Shown piece by piece: positions 1-7,374 of a DNA stretch of 11,559 nucleotides. This stretch comes from an uncultured bacterium (GTDB lineage: Bacteria > Pseudomonadota > Gammaproteobacteria > Burkholderiales > Burkholderiaceae_E), in contig CAIPGD010000210.1 of the NCBI GenBank assembly GCA_903864485.1, positions 1 through 11,559 on the forward strand, in the 5' to 3' direction. The notes beneath the pieces are model-generated. The model worked only from the letters and a program-made list of their open reading frames with translations. It was not told the DNA's origin and did not search any database. Made by a program: the position numbers and the translations under genes. How positions within the stretch are numbered: position 1 is the first letter of the stretch; each line of letters opens with the position of its first letter.

Positions 1-98
1 CGGGTTGCCGGATCAATCCAGATTTCAGCACGGCCCGCCTCAACGGACATCACGAGGACCCGCTGGCTGCGCGCGAATGCGTAGGGAACTCGGATCAA
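1..98 (-). CDS. gspE: Type II secretion ATPase GspE, N-terminal fragment (runs off the left edge)
   Basis: Only the first 32 codons are inside the window. The minus-strand reading begins TTG ATC CGA GTT CCC TAC and gives LIRVPYAFARSQRVLV, which has the PYxxA-type opening seen at the N-terminus of GspE proteins. The TTG start (98-96) overlaps the gspD stop TGA (97-95) in a TTGA 4-base overlap, which implies translational coupling. The nearest ATG (50-48) would remove the conserved PYAFAR segment, so I prefer TTG, although no clear Shine-Dalgarno precedes it. GspE is the cytoplasmic hexameric ATPase that powers pseudopilus assembly and docks on GspL. None of its catalytic motifs (Walker A/B, zinc motif) lie in this window, so the identification rests on the short N-terminus and the position directly after gspD. 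Confidence 0.72.
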   Translation of the reverse strand, partial: MIRVPYAFARSQRVLVMSVEAGRAEIWIDPAT

Positions 99-2356
99 CG
101 GGGTACCGGGGCGGGGTCGGGCAAGAGGGCAGAAGCGGGCGCTGGCGCAACCGTCGGCGCGGGCGGCAAGACGAGGCCTGAGCTTCGTGGGATTAGCCCA
201 GGTGCTAGTCCCGGTAGTGGCGTGGGCACCAGCGAGGGAATCTCAACAGCCGCACCCGGCAGAGGTCCAACTGCCCCGGGGCGCGGGGTCATCGGCGGCA
301 ACTGCGTTGAAGTGAAGTCAGGCAACACCTGGTGCGGCGGCAAGGCGATATCGGCCTGCAGTCGGCGCACAAAGTCGTATCGGTCAGCGGTCAGATTCCA
401 CGAGGCTTCCGCTGAGCGCAGCACGACCGGGCGCAGGAACACGAGCAAATTGGTCTTCTTGCGCGAACGCTTGTCAAACCGAAACAATTGCCCGACGACC
501 GGCAGATCACCCAGGCCCGGAACTTTCTCGATCGAACCCTCAACCGTCTCCTGGATCAAACCACCAAGCACCACCATCTGACCATCATCGACGATGACAT
601 TCGATTCAATTGCACGCCGGTTCGTGATGAGTCCGGCGGAATTACTCTGCGAGGTATCAACGCTCGCGACCTCCTGGAAGATCTGCATCTTGACGAGTCC
701 GCCCTCCGAGATCTGGGGTCGAACCCGAAGCGTGGTGCCAACGTCTCGACGCTCAATCGTCTGAAACGGACTGACGCTCGCTCCGGTATTGGCCGTCAGA
801 AACTGCCCTGTGATGAAGGGTACATTCTGCCCGATCGTGATCCTCGCCTCTTCGTTATCCAGCGTCAAAAGATTGGGCGTCGCCAGAATATTGGCAGAAC
901 CGCTTTCCTCAAGAGCACGTGCCAGAAAGCCGAGGTTGACCACCGACGAACTGCTGATCCCAGGGATGCTGACATCGCGGATGATCCCGACATTCAGACC
1001 GCGGGCCGCGCCGGCAATATTTTGCGCCAAGCCGATGATGTTGGTCGATGACCCCGCCGCGGTGAAATTAGTTCCGCCAATTCCACCTGTTCCCCCGGCT
1101 GAGGGTGATTGCAGGAACTGGAACTGAACACCGAACTCGGCCGACTTGCTGACGGTGACTTCAACGATCAGTGATTCGATATAGACCTGAGCACGACGCG
1201 CGTCCAGACGGTCGATCACCCCACGCAAATTACGGTAGATCGGCTCGGCCGCGATGATGATCAGGGAATTGGTCGCCGTGTCCGCAGCGACCGTGGCACC
1301 GCCAGAAGTAAAAGCCTGCTGCGACTGCGAAGGGTTGGCGCCACCGGGGTTGGACGCGCCAAATCCACCACCCATTGCGGTGCCTTGCCCGCCTTGGGCA
1401 CCAGTTTGCCCGGTCTGCCCAGTCTGGCCAAACCCACCGGTGGTGCCAGCGCCCGCTGAAAAACCGCCCTGACCAGCAGCCCCCTGCGCCGCACCGAATC
1501 CGGCACTGGAACCTGGATCGATCGTTCCGCCACCCGAGCCTAGCGCACCGCCAAGGACCCCGCGCAAGACCTGGGCGAGACGACTTGCCTCGGCATTACG
1601 CAGGTAGACGACATGCAAATTACCCGGTGTGGCCGATGGCTGGTCGAGTCGATCGACCAGGCTGCGTGCCAACGCGATCTTGGCCGAGCTAGTCGCCCGC
1701 AATAACAGAGAGTTGCTGCGCGAGTCGGCGAGCACCAGGACCTTTTGACCCGGATCAACCTGCGCCCCTTGGCCGGCCCGAGCAGCATCATCCAACAAAC
1801 GGCTGATAACCGCGGCCACATCCGACGCGATCGAGTACTTGAGCGGCAGGACCTCGACATCATTAACCGATGGGTTATCAAGGACCTCAATCAGACGACC
1901 AATGCGCTGGAGATTGGTTGCGTAATCAGTGACCACGAGAGAGTTGTTATTCGGATACGCCGTGATGGTGTTGTTGGGTGCGATCAGGGGCCGCAAGACC
2001 GCCACGAGATTCGAAGCCGACTCGTTGCGCAACTGGTACACCTGAGTCAGGATCTGATCACCCGAATTCGTGCTTCGAGAGACTTCGTTGGCGCCGGTCG
2101 TCACCTTGCCGCCCTGCACCTTGGCGTCCGCCTCGGGCACGACGCGCAATAATCCGCCCGCTTCGATGATCGCAAACCCCTGCATCCGCAGCGACGATTG
2201 CAGCATCTGCAGCGCCGTTGCCCGCGGCACTGGCTTGGGCGTCTCCAGCGTTAACTTGCCTTTAACCCTTGGATCGACCACAAAAGTGCGACCGATCAGA
2301 TGCCCGAAGGCGCCAATCACCGCATCGAGATCCGCGTCCTTAAAGTTGAGCGCCAC
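95..2356 (-). CDS. gspD: Type II secretion outer-membrane secretin GspD (main body; 5' end interrupted, see 2459-2593)
   Basis: GspD forms the outer-membrane channel of the T2SS. The coordinates give the part from a GTG codon; the open frame actually extends back to 2458. Residues below are numbered from that GTG. N0 begins at once (LNFKDADLDAVIGAFG, about 1-75), followed by N1 (about 102-161), N2 (about 166-240) and N3 (about 246-385). N3 is split by a Gly/Gln/Ser-rich insert (about 268-352). The secretin domain spans about 385-650 and carries the family signature VPGLGDLPVVGQLFR at 612-626. A Pro-rich tail of about 75 residues follows. The GTG lies within one residue of the N0 fold, so a protein started there would have no signal peptide. 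The in-frame upstream sequence supplies a signal peptide and a P/T/S linker, but a TAA at 2461-2459 separates them. Either the gene is disrupted, or the TAA is a sequence error. Family identity is certain; functionality is not. Confidence 0.95.
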   Translation of the reverse strand: MALNFKDADLDAVIGAFGHLIGRTFVVDPRVKGKLTLETPKPVPRATALQMLQSSLRMQGFAIIEAGGLLRVVPEADAKVQGGKVTTGANEVSRSTNSGDQILTQVYQLRNESASNLVAVLRPLIAPNNTITAYPNNNSLVVTDYATNLQRIGRLIEVLDNPSVNDVEVLPLKYSIASDVAAVISRLLDDAARAGQGAQVDPGQKVLVLADSRSNSLLLRATSSAKIALARSLVDRLDQPSATPGNLHVVYLRNAEASRLAQVLRGVLGGALGSGGGTIDPGSSAGFGAAQGAAGQGGFSAGAGTTGGFGQTGQTGQTGAQGGQGTAMGGGFGASNPGGANPSQSQQAFTSGGATVAADTATNSLIIIAAEPIYRNLRGVIDRLDARRAQVYIESLIVEVTVSKSAEFGVQFQFLQSPSAGGTGGIGGTNFTAAGSSTNIIGLAQNIAGAARGLNVGIIRDVSIPGISSSSVVNLGFLARALEESGSANILATPNLLTLDNEEARITIGQNVPFITGQFLTANTGASVSPFQTIERRDVGTTLRVRPQISEGGLVKMQIFQEVASVDTSQSNSAGLITNRRAIESNVIVDDGQMVVLGGLIQETVEGSIEKVPGLGDLPVVGQLFRFDKRSRKKTNLLVFLRPVVLRSAEASWNLTADRYDFVRRLQADIALPPHQVLPDFTSTQLPPMTPRPGAVGPLPGAAVEIPSLVPTPLPGLAPGLIPRSSGLVLPPAPTVAPAPASALLPDPAPVPR
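1401..1430 (-). repeat. 9-bp tandem repeat coding (Gly-Gln-Thr)n in the GspD N3 insert
   Basis: Three near-identical 9-bp units encode GQTGQTGQTG (residues about 309-318 counted from the GTG at 2356) inside the Gly-rich insert of the N3 domain. The unit length is a multiple of three, so copy-number change would keep the frame. Confidence 0.65.
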
Positions 2357-2417
2357 TGGCTCATTGGGATTAACAACAGAGGGGACCGAAGGCGACGCCG
2401 AGGTCGGATTGGACGAC

Positions 2418-2477
2418 GAGGTCGGGGTCGAGGTCGGGGTCGGAGTTGAGGTCGGGGGTTAGGTCGGGGGTGGGGTC
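2418..2477 (-). repeat. 12-bp-type tandem repeat coding the Pro/Thr/Ser linker of GspD
   Basis: On the plus strand, copies of the core gaggtcgggg start at 2418, 2430, 2448 and (with one change) 2460. Two adjacent 12-mers, 2447-2458 (tgaggtcggggg) and 2459-2470 (ttaggtcggggg), differ at a single base, 2460. Read on the minus strand this difference is TCA (Ser) versus TAA (stop). The repeat codes for P-T-S-rich sequence between the signal peptide and the N0 domain. Confidence 0.8.
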
Positions 2478-2593
2478 GATGCAGCCATCGCTTTCTTCGC
2501 CATTGCTGTCGAAACAGGCATCCATGGCAACGTGACCAGGCAGCAAAGCAAACCAAGCTTTGAGAGCGGTACCGTCGTCCTGCTGGCCGTCAT
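2459..2593 (-). pseudogene. gspD: 5' portion of gspD: signal peptide plus linker, ended by an in-frame TAA
   Basis: From ATG 2593-2591 the minus strand reads 44 codons: n-region MTASRTTVPLSK, a hydrophobic core LGLLCCLVTLPWMP, a likely signal-peptidase site after VSTAMA, then AASTPPPT and TAA (2461-2459). The frame is the same as that of the GspD body. Beyond the TAA it continues as PPTSTPTPTSTPTSSS and on into PNEPVALNFKDADL. This is therefore the true GspD N-terminus cut by one nonsense codon, with no frameshift involved. An alternative start is TTG at 2653-2651, four bases after the gspN stop. It has GGAG six bases upstream, a better ribosome site than the ATG has, and would add an Arg-rich n-region. 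The ATG gives a more usual signal peptide. The piece encodes no function alone; a ribosome would release a 44-residue exported peptide. Confidence 0.75.
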
Positions 2594-2654
2594 GGCGGGC
2601 CACTGCAACCAGCGCCCCCGCCGACGACCCCCGCGCGCATCTTCAATGAACAAG

Positions 2655-3440
2655 TCAGGCTCCCATGCGAATAATGGTTCGACCGCCTTCACGCGGTCCG
2701 ATCAGGTTAAGCAATGGCGTCAACGCCGTCTGCATTAGCGGATCCGGCCAAGCAGCCAGCCGCAACTTAAGACCGCCACGCGCATTCCATTGCCCGTCGC
2801 CTTCAAGATTGACCGGCCCGGCGAGAGTCTCCATCCGCAAGGCTGCGCTCTCACCGGCCGCACGCACGGCCAGTCGCCAGCTCCCAAGCGGACGCACTGG
2901 ACTCATCGCGGATGTCACATCTGCAAGCTCGAGCGTCAGTGTGCCGCGGATTCCAGCCGAGTCAATCACCATCGGCTCCCATTGAGCGCGCAACGCCCCA
3001 ACAGGCCGAACTGTATTCCAGGGAGAACCCAACCCAGATAGCGCCAAACCGATCCACTCAAAGCGTCCTGCATCCACCCGAACCCCGGTTGCGACAGATC
3101 CCACCACATGCACCGGTGCGCCACCGTCGACCAGCACCACGCTGGCGTCCAGCAGCCCAATCAGAAGGCTTGGCGAGAGGGTCCAACGGATCACCCCCGG
3201 CAAGGCAAGCCCCTGTAATGGTGCAGCTGAAGAGGCTGGCGCGGGACCGGGGTCAACAATCACAATCCGCGCGGCGCCCCGCCACAGCGTACCCTCAGTT
3301 TGAGCCAAACGAACTCGCCCCCCGGTGGCGTGAGTCAGCCAGAGATCGAGCAGTGCGGTTGGTGGGGAAATCGCGAGAACCCCAATCGCAACGCCAGCTA
3401 CGAATAACAGAGTCAACGCGACTTTCGGTACCCGACTCAA
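2655..3440 (-). CDS. gspN: Type II secretion system protein N (GspN)
   Basis: 261 residues, typical of GspN. The N-terminus has one hydrophobic segment (about 7-24, VALTLLFVAGVAIGVLAI) that would anchor or export the protein. The rest is a beta-rich periplasmic domain with the characteristic early GTLWRG motif (residues 50-55) and repeated VxLEGDGQW/GxLxLEL-like strands. The start is TTG (3440-3438), overlapping the gspM TGA in a TTGA junction, with GGTGGA six bases upstream as a plausible ribosome site. GspN is an accessory T2SS component found in only some systems; it is thought to work with the inner-membrane/secretin complex, and its exact role is not settled. It is the last gene of the tightly packed gspG-N run, with a 61-base gap before gspD. 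Confidence 0.9.
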   Translation of the reverse strand: MSRVPKVALTLLFVAGVAIGVLAISPPTALLDLWLTHATGGRVRLAQTEGTLWRGAARIVIVDPGPAPASSAAPLQGLALPGVIRWTLSPSLLIGLLDASVVLVDGGAPVHVVGSVATGVRVDAGRFEWIGLALSGLGSPWNTVRPVGALRAQWEPMVIDSAGIRGTLTLELADVTSAMSPVRPLGSWRLAVRAAGESAALRMETLAGPVNLEGDGQWNARGGLKLRLAAWPDPLMQTALTPLLNLIGPREGGRTIIRMGA

Positions 3441-3961
3441 GGAGATTCCACCAGTGGCCGCTCAAAGCGGATTCGTGCGGAGACCATTTCAGGCGTTTTG
3501 GTGCGTTCAATCTCCAGGCTGGTCGCACGGATACGCAGATCGCGTTGAGTGTCGGCGACCCACTTCAACAATCGAGTCACCTGCACGCTACTGACGCGAA
3601 GCTCTTGCGAGGTCGTATCCCCACCTGGAAGTAACTCGGCAGGGAGAGCGCTCGACTTCAACAACCGCTCGAGCTCTGCACCCAAAGGTTGCGCCGATGG
3701 CGAGCCCGCCCGGCTAGCGAGCCCCGCAAACTGATCAGCCATCCAGTCGACCTGCGCCAACTGCGCTCGTCGTTGCGGCAACTCCCGCTCGAGGCGAGCA
3801 ATTCCGCGCAATGCTGGAGAAACGGCGAGTTGGTCGAGCACGAGCAAAACCAACACGAGTACAGCCACAGCCAGCAACCAGCGCTCACGCACGGCAAGCG
3901 CATCCCACCGTCCGCGGGCCTCAGACGTCCATCGAGCGATTTGGCTCTGATCAGCGTTCAT
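3437..3961 (-). CDS. gspM: Type II secretion assembly-platform protein GspM
   Basis: 174 residues with the bitopic GspM layout: a short basic/acidic cytoplasmic N-terminus containing VRERW (24-28), one membrane segment (about 29-46, a run of A/V/L), a coiled-coil-like stretch (about 54-80, with RLERELPQRRAQLAQ) and a small periplasmic ferredoxin-like domain (about 85-170). GspM binds GspL in the inner membrane and helps hold the ATPase GspE at the platform. The ATG (3961-3959) overlaps the gspL TGA as ATGA. Its stop overlaps the gspN start. The position between gspL and gspN supports the call, since GspM sequences are poorly conserved. Confidence 0.9.
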   Translation of the reverse strand: MNADQSQIARWTSEARGRWDALAVRERWLLAVAVLVLVLLVLDQLAVSPALRGIARLERELPQRRAQLAQVDWMADQFAGLASRAGSPSAQPLGAELERLLKSSALPAELLPGGDTTSQELRVSSVQVTRLLKWVADTQRDLRIRATSLEIERTKTPEMVSARIRFERPLVESP

Positions 3962-5232
3962 GACCCCAAGCTCACAATCGCGACCGGGTCGCGTTCCTCA
4001 AATTGCAAACGCAAGCGCTCGCGGCCCGCCGCCTCGCGGAGCGACTCCCGAGCGGCCGCCGCATCGGCCCAGCCAGGTTGAAATCGCACCCGCAAACGAC
4101 CGTCCCGGTATTCAGCGGAACTCAACGCGTCCATCGCCCGTGGGCCGAGGGCCGTCGCCAGCCGGGTCAAGAGCGCGGTCGCGTCATCGGTGGCAGGCTC
4201 ACCTGCACGAATTCGCGCCACGTCAAGGCGACGCTGCATCTGCAATGACGCATCCACAATCGGTATCCGTGCCGGCAACACAGTACGTACCCGCTGTTCG
4301 ATGGCAGCCTCGATCGCGACGGACTCTTTTGACATCAGTCCCCATTGCAGATTGAGGCAAATGATCGCCGTCATTGCACACAGGGCTCCCAGTGCGAGTG
4401 GCCAGCGCCATCTGGGCCAAGACACCTTCACCGCAGGGCGCCCTTGACGCGACCTTCCCGCCACCGCTTGCTGAAGATCAATCGACGCGGGAATCGGGAC
4501 CGGCATGGGGTTTGTGACTCCAACCAGGCCAGCCGCGCGAACCGCGGATTGAATTGCTTTCAAAGCCTCGGCATCATCGGCGTACAGATTGACCGTTCCT
4601 TCGAATGGAATAGTCGTCTGAGCCAGTACGAGCAGCGCGGCCGCCGACGATTCGAGATCGGGGCGTTCCGCTTCAACCCCGAAGCCGTCGGCAGATCCGA
4701 GCCGGATCGTTAGTGAGGAACCGACCCAGGCGATCGACCACGTACCATCCCGCCAGGGAATCGCGAGGGGCGCCGGCCAGGCCGCTGCGACGCGTATCCC
4801 TTCCCGGGCAAACCCGGCGACGATGAGGTCGTACCATTCCCGATCAACAACGCCCAAAACTCGTCGACCTTCTCCGAGCTCCGGGCCCAACGCAATGCGG
4901 CAAGCTGTAGGATCCTGAAGCAACGAATCTTCAATCAGATTTGGCAGGGCCTGTTCGAGACGGGTCCCAGTCAGGGGGGGCACCGTGGCGGTGACCAGCA
5001 GGACATCCCGCGGGTCGAAAACCACGGCGATTTCTTTGACGCCCTCCAAAGCCCCTAGAGTGCATCGCTCTGGGCCGGCACCGGAGTGGCGCCAAACGGT
5101 CAGGGCGGCCGTGTCCGCCAGGCCGTCTGCGGGCACTGCGACAGGCGCGGAAGCGCGCGCGGGCAACCAGGCAATCACGCCGATCGGCGCGCGTTGGCGC
5201 TGAAATAAGGATCCTAGTAACGGTCCTGCCAT
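3958..5232 (-). CDS. gspL: Type II secretion assembly-platform protein GspL
   Basis: 424 residues. The N-terminal cytoplasmic domain has the actin-like GspL fold; the motif LEQALPNLIEDSLLQD (92-107) matches the conserved ALPxLxEDxL segment. A single membrane span lies at about 277-297 after a basic stretch (WPRWRW), followed by a periplasmic ferredoxin-like domain (about 345-415). GspL recruits GspE to the inner membrane through its cytoplasmic domain and pairs with GspM. The ATG start (5232-5230) lies inside gspK, giving a 19-base overlap. No clear Shine-Dalgarno is visible, consistent with coupling to gspK translation. Confidence 0.93.
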   Translation of the reverse strand: MAGPLLGSLFQRQRAPIGVIAWLPARASAPVAVPADGLADTAALTVWRHSGAGPERCTLGALEGVKEIAVVFDPRDVLLVTATVPPLTGTRLEQALPNLIEDSLLQDPTACRIALGPELGEGRRVLGVVDREWYDLIVAGFAREGIRVAAAWPAPLAIPWRDGTWSIAWVGSSLTIRLGSADGFGVEAERPDLESSAAALLVLAQTTIPFEGTVNLYADDAEALKAIQSAVRAAGLVGVTNPMPVPIPASIDLQQAVAGRSRQGRPAVKVSWPRWRWPLALGALCAMTAIICLNLQWGLMSKESVAIEAAIEQRVRTVLPARIPIVDASLQMQRRLDVARIRAGEPATDDATALLTRLATALGPRAMDALSSAEYRDGRLRVRFQPGWADAAAARESLREAAGRERLRLQFEERDPVAIVSLGS

Positions 5233-6248
5233 ACCAGTTCTACGAGTTCTCGACCTTTGCGTTCCAGGAGTGTGTCACTGCGTGACTCGATCCGATCGTA
5301 ACGTACCGCTCCCCGGACGAGAAACCACGCGGATGTGACAGCCCAACGTTCGGCCTTGAAAATCTGCGCCTGCGGCTCGTAAGCCTGGTTCGCATCGGTC
5401 AGATCCCGAAACGGAACGCGCTCCCGGGTCGCCACAAATGCTCGCGCCTGCGGCAAATCCATGACACCCGTGCGAGCAGCAATCACCTCAGCGGATGCGG
5501 TATTGATATTGACTGGAGCGGCTCGCGGCAACATGACGATCAGTGGTTCGAGGGCAGCCACTGCAACTGCGTCGAACCCGGGAACCGTCAAGAGGTCAGC
5601 AGCCCGCCGAATCGGAAACGCAGTCGGACGCGATGAGTTAGCCGACTCAGTCCCGGTCGCGGTTCCGGTCCCGGTCCCGGTCCCGGTCCCGGTGCCGGCG
5701 CCGGCCCCTGTTCCAGCCCCCCCGCCCGCCGCCTCTTTGACCAATGGGGTCGCAGCCAACAAGCGGGCAATCAGCGGCTCAGCCAAGGATGACGGCTGCC
5801 CGACAAGAGTCAGCAAACTCGCGAGTGCGGCGGCTTCAACCGGATCAACGCGGCCGCCCGGCACCACATTGGCCAAATTGAACCGACCCTGCATATCCAG
5901 GATTTGTCCCGAAAGCGTTGCGGGTGTCGCCCCGCTATCCAATGCCCCCCCCGCGCCGACAGACGCATCAACTCGCGTATCAGCAACCGGAACCGCCCAA
6001 GGTTCGCCAAGGTGATCCGTGCTGCTCGATCGGGCGTCCTGGCGCAAGATCACTCGGGCCCAGTCAATTGCAGCACGCTCGATCCAACGCGCCTGGGTGA
6101 TCGCCAGTCTGTTTTCGATCGTCCGTACGGTCGCGCTTTGACGCGCAAAGAGCGCCGAGACGATCGTAGTCGCAAGTGCAACGATCAAAAGTGCTGTCAC
6201 GATCGCAGCGCCGCGCTGACGCGGCCCCTGAAGAGCCCGTTTCAGCAT
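5214..6248 (-). CDS. gspK: Type II secretion minor pseudopilin GspK
   Basis: 344 residues. A prepilin-type leader ends QRG^AAIVTALLIVALATTIV, with cleavage after Gly13. Position +5 is Thr and not Glu, which is the expected GspK exception. The large globular domain contains the helix-hairpin-like PVNINTAS motif (245-252) typical of GspK. GspK caps the pseudopilus tip with GspI and GspJ. Residues about 175-200 are a Gly/Thr/Ala low-complexity insert (GAGAGTGTGTG and onward), encoded by a hexanucleotide repeat and set between LVKEAAGG and the conserved C-terminal part. The ATG (6248-6246) overlaps the gspJ stop as TGATG. Confidence 0.95.
   Translation of the reverse strand: MLKRALQGPRQRGAAIVTALLIVALATTIVSALFARQSATVRTIENRLAITQARWIERAAIDWARVILRQDARSSSTDHLGEPWAVPVADTRVDASVGAGGALDSGATPATLSGQILDMQGRFNLANVVPGGRVDPVEAAALASLLTLVGQPSSLAEPLIARLLAATPLVKEAAGGGAGTGAGAGTGTGTGTGTGTATGTESANSSRPTAFPIRRAADLLTVPGFDAVAVAALEPLIVMLPRAAPVNINTASAEVIAARTGVMDLPQARAFVATRERVPFRDLTDANQAYEPQAQIFKAERWAVTSAWFLVRGAVRYDRIESRSDTLLERKGRELVELVWQDRY
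5652..5705 (-). repeat. Hexanucleotide tandem repeat in gspK, coding (Gly-Thr/Ala)n
   Basis: Nine 6-bp units of the pattern CCCGGT on the plus strand, of which four are exact and contiguous (5670-5693); the others differ by one or two bases. On the minus strand the units read ACC GGG or close variants, encoding alternating Thr-Gly, with Ala at the degenerate ends. Perfect units in the centre with degraded units at the edges suggest past slippage. Confidence 0.85.
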
Positions 6249-6952
6249 CAGTCGCGCACCGAGTAAACGCGAACAAAGCGGGAACCGTCGGCCCGCTCGA
6301 TCGACAACTCGACCCCGAGAATGGGTGCCTCAACTGGACGCGCTGGAGCAGGAGTGGCAGGGTCTCCTGTCGGAGGCGCCGCCAGGCTTGCGTCCTGACT
6401 GGCCATTAAAGCCGCCATCGAAAATCCGGTTTGCCACCCCTGTCCGCTTGGCCAGGCCCGCCACTGCAGATCTTTGACGCCGGCAAGAACCGGCTGCCAG
6501 ACGAGTTCGCCCGCCGCATTGGCGCCATCGGCAATGTTTGCGGCCACTCCACGCTCCAGAGTGTCCGCGCGCAATCGCCAGACCACCCGATCAATTCGGG
6601 TCGGATCAGAAGCGGTACCGCCCAAACGGGCCAATTCGAGAACCAGGCGATCATCGACCGACAGAAAGCGCACTGCTCGGGCCACCGCCGGAATCGTCCG
6701 GACCGCCCAGGTGCGCCGCAGATCATCGTCGACCTGAGCAAACGCGATAGTCAGCGCTCGCAACCCCTCGCTCTCACGGGTCAGACGATCGCGTGAAGAA
6801 AGAACCGATTCGAGCCCCCGCCAGCACAACACGGCCAGAACACCCAGCAGCGCGATCGCCACCAGCAATTCAAGCAAGGTGAAGCCAGCACGCGAGCGTC
6901 GGGGTGAGGGGTAGCGCCAACTGCGGAGCGAAGCAAATCGTGGAGCGGACAT
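6248..6952 (-). CDS. gspJ: Type II secretion minor pseudopilin GspJ
   Basis: 234 residues from ATG 6952-6950. A longer open frame reaches 7393, but the extra 147 residues overlap gspI and look non-coding (Cys/Arg/Gly-rich), so the ATG two bases after the gspI stop is chosen. The leader ends RRSRAG^FTLLELLVAIALLGVLAV, with prepilin cleavage after Gly23 and Glu at +5. The remaining domain includes DDDLRRTW and the C-terminal VELSIERADGSRFVRVYSVRD strands typical of GspJ. A Pro/Ala-rich loop (about 193-212) lies near the C-terminus. GspJ forms the pseudopilus tip complex with GspI and GspK. Confidence 0.94.
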   Translation of the reverse strand: MSAPRFASLRSWRYPSPRRSRAGFTLLELLVAIALLGVLAVLCWRGLESVLSSRDRLTRESEGLRALTIAFAQVDDDLRRTWAVRTIPAVARAVRFLSVDDRLVLELARLGGTASDPTRIDRVVWRLRADTLERGVAANIADGANAAGELVWQPVLAGVKDLQWRAWPSGQGWQTGFSMAALMASQDASLAAPPTGDPATPAPARPVEAPILGVELSIERADGSRFVRVYSVRD

Positions 6953-6954
6953 GG

Positions 6955-7374
6955 TTAGCCGCCCGGTACGTTGGTGGCGAAGCCGACCAGGCGAGCCAGG
7001 CGCGGCGCATCGGCCTCCACCGGCGCATCCGCCGCACGGACGGATATTTCGACCCGTCGAAAAAAAAGATTCGGGGTGGCGAATACTTCTTCTTCGCACC
7101 GCAGAGCGACCCCGCCCTGCGGGCAATCGAAGCGCCGCCGGCCAACCTCGGGCCACTCTGAACTCAGGCGAATCGTCGCTAACCGGTTCTCCGCACTCCA
7201 CAGCGCATACGCCCTCAGGCGCATGTCCTGTGCACCTTGTGTCAACGTCGCGGTCGCGCGCAACGCTGCAATCAAGGCCACCGCCGCGATTGTCAGCGCC
7301 ACCAACACCTCGATCAGAGTGAAGCCCACAAGAGACCGTCTGGCAGACCGTCGGACCATCCTCGGCGCGTTCAT
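6955..7374 (-). CDS. gspI: Type II secretion minor pseudopilin GspI
   Basis: 139 residues, a normal GspI length. The leader is short and basic and ends RRSLVG^FTLIEVLVALTIAAVAL, with cleavage after Gly17 and Glu at +5. It continues with AENRLATIRLSSEWPEVG, a region conserved in GspI. The ATG (7374-7372) overlaps the gspH stop as ATGA; a second Met at residue 6 is possible. The gene contains an A8 run on the plus strand (7060-7067) that encodes Leu-Phe-Phe within PNLFFRRVEIS. GspI nucleates the tip complex with GspJ and GspK. Confidence 0.94.
   Translation of the reverse strand: MNAPRMVRRSARRSLVGFTLIEVLVALTIAAVALIAALRATATLTQGAQDMRLRAYALWSAENRLATIRLSSEWPEVGRRRFDCPQGGVALRCEEEVFATPNLFFRRVEISVRAADAPVEADAPRLARLVGFATNVPGG

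Noticed and set aside
222..2152. Several plus-strand open frames of 100-190 codons opposite gspD
   Set aside because: They are Arg/Pro/Ser-rich, show no domain motifs and lie opposite the conserved secretin. I treat them as shadows.
2317..2603. Overlapping minus-strand frames across the gspD linker, including one reading as a DPDL repeat
   Set aside because: The repetitive protein is just another frame of the 12-bp DNA repeat. The frame that joins the signal peptide to the secretin is the sensible one.
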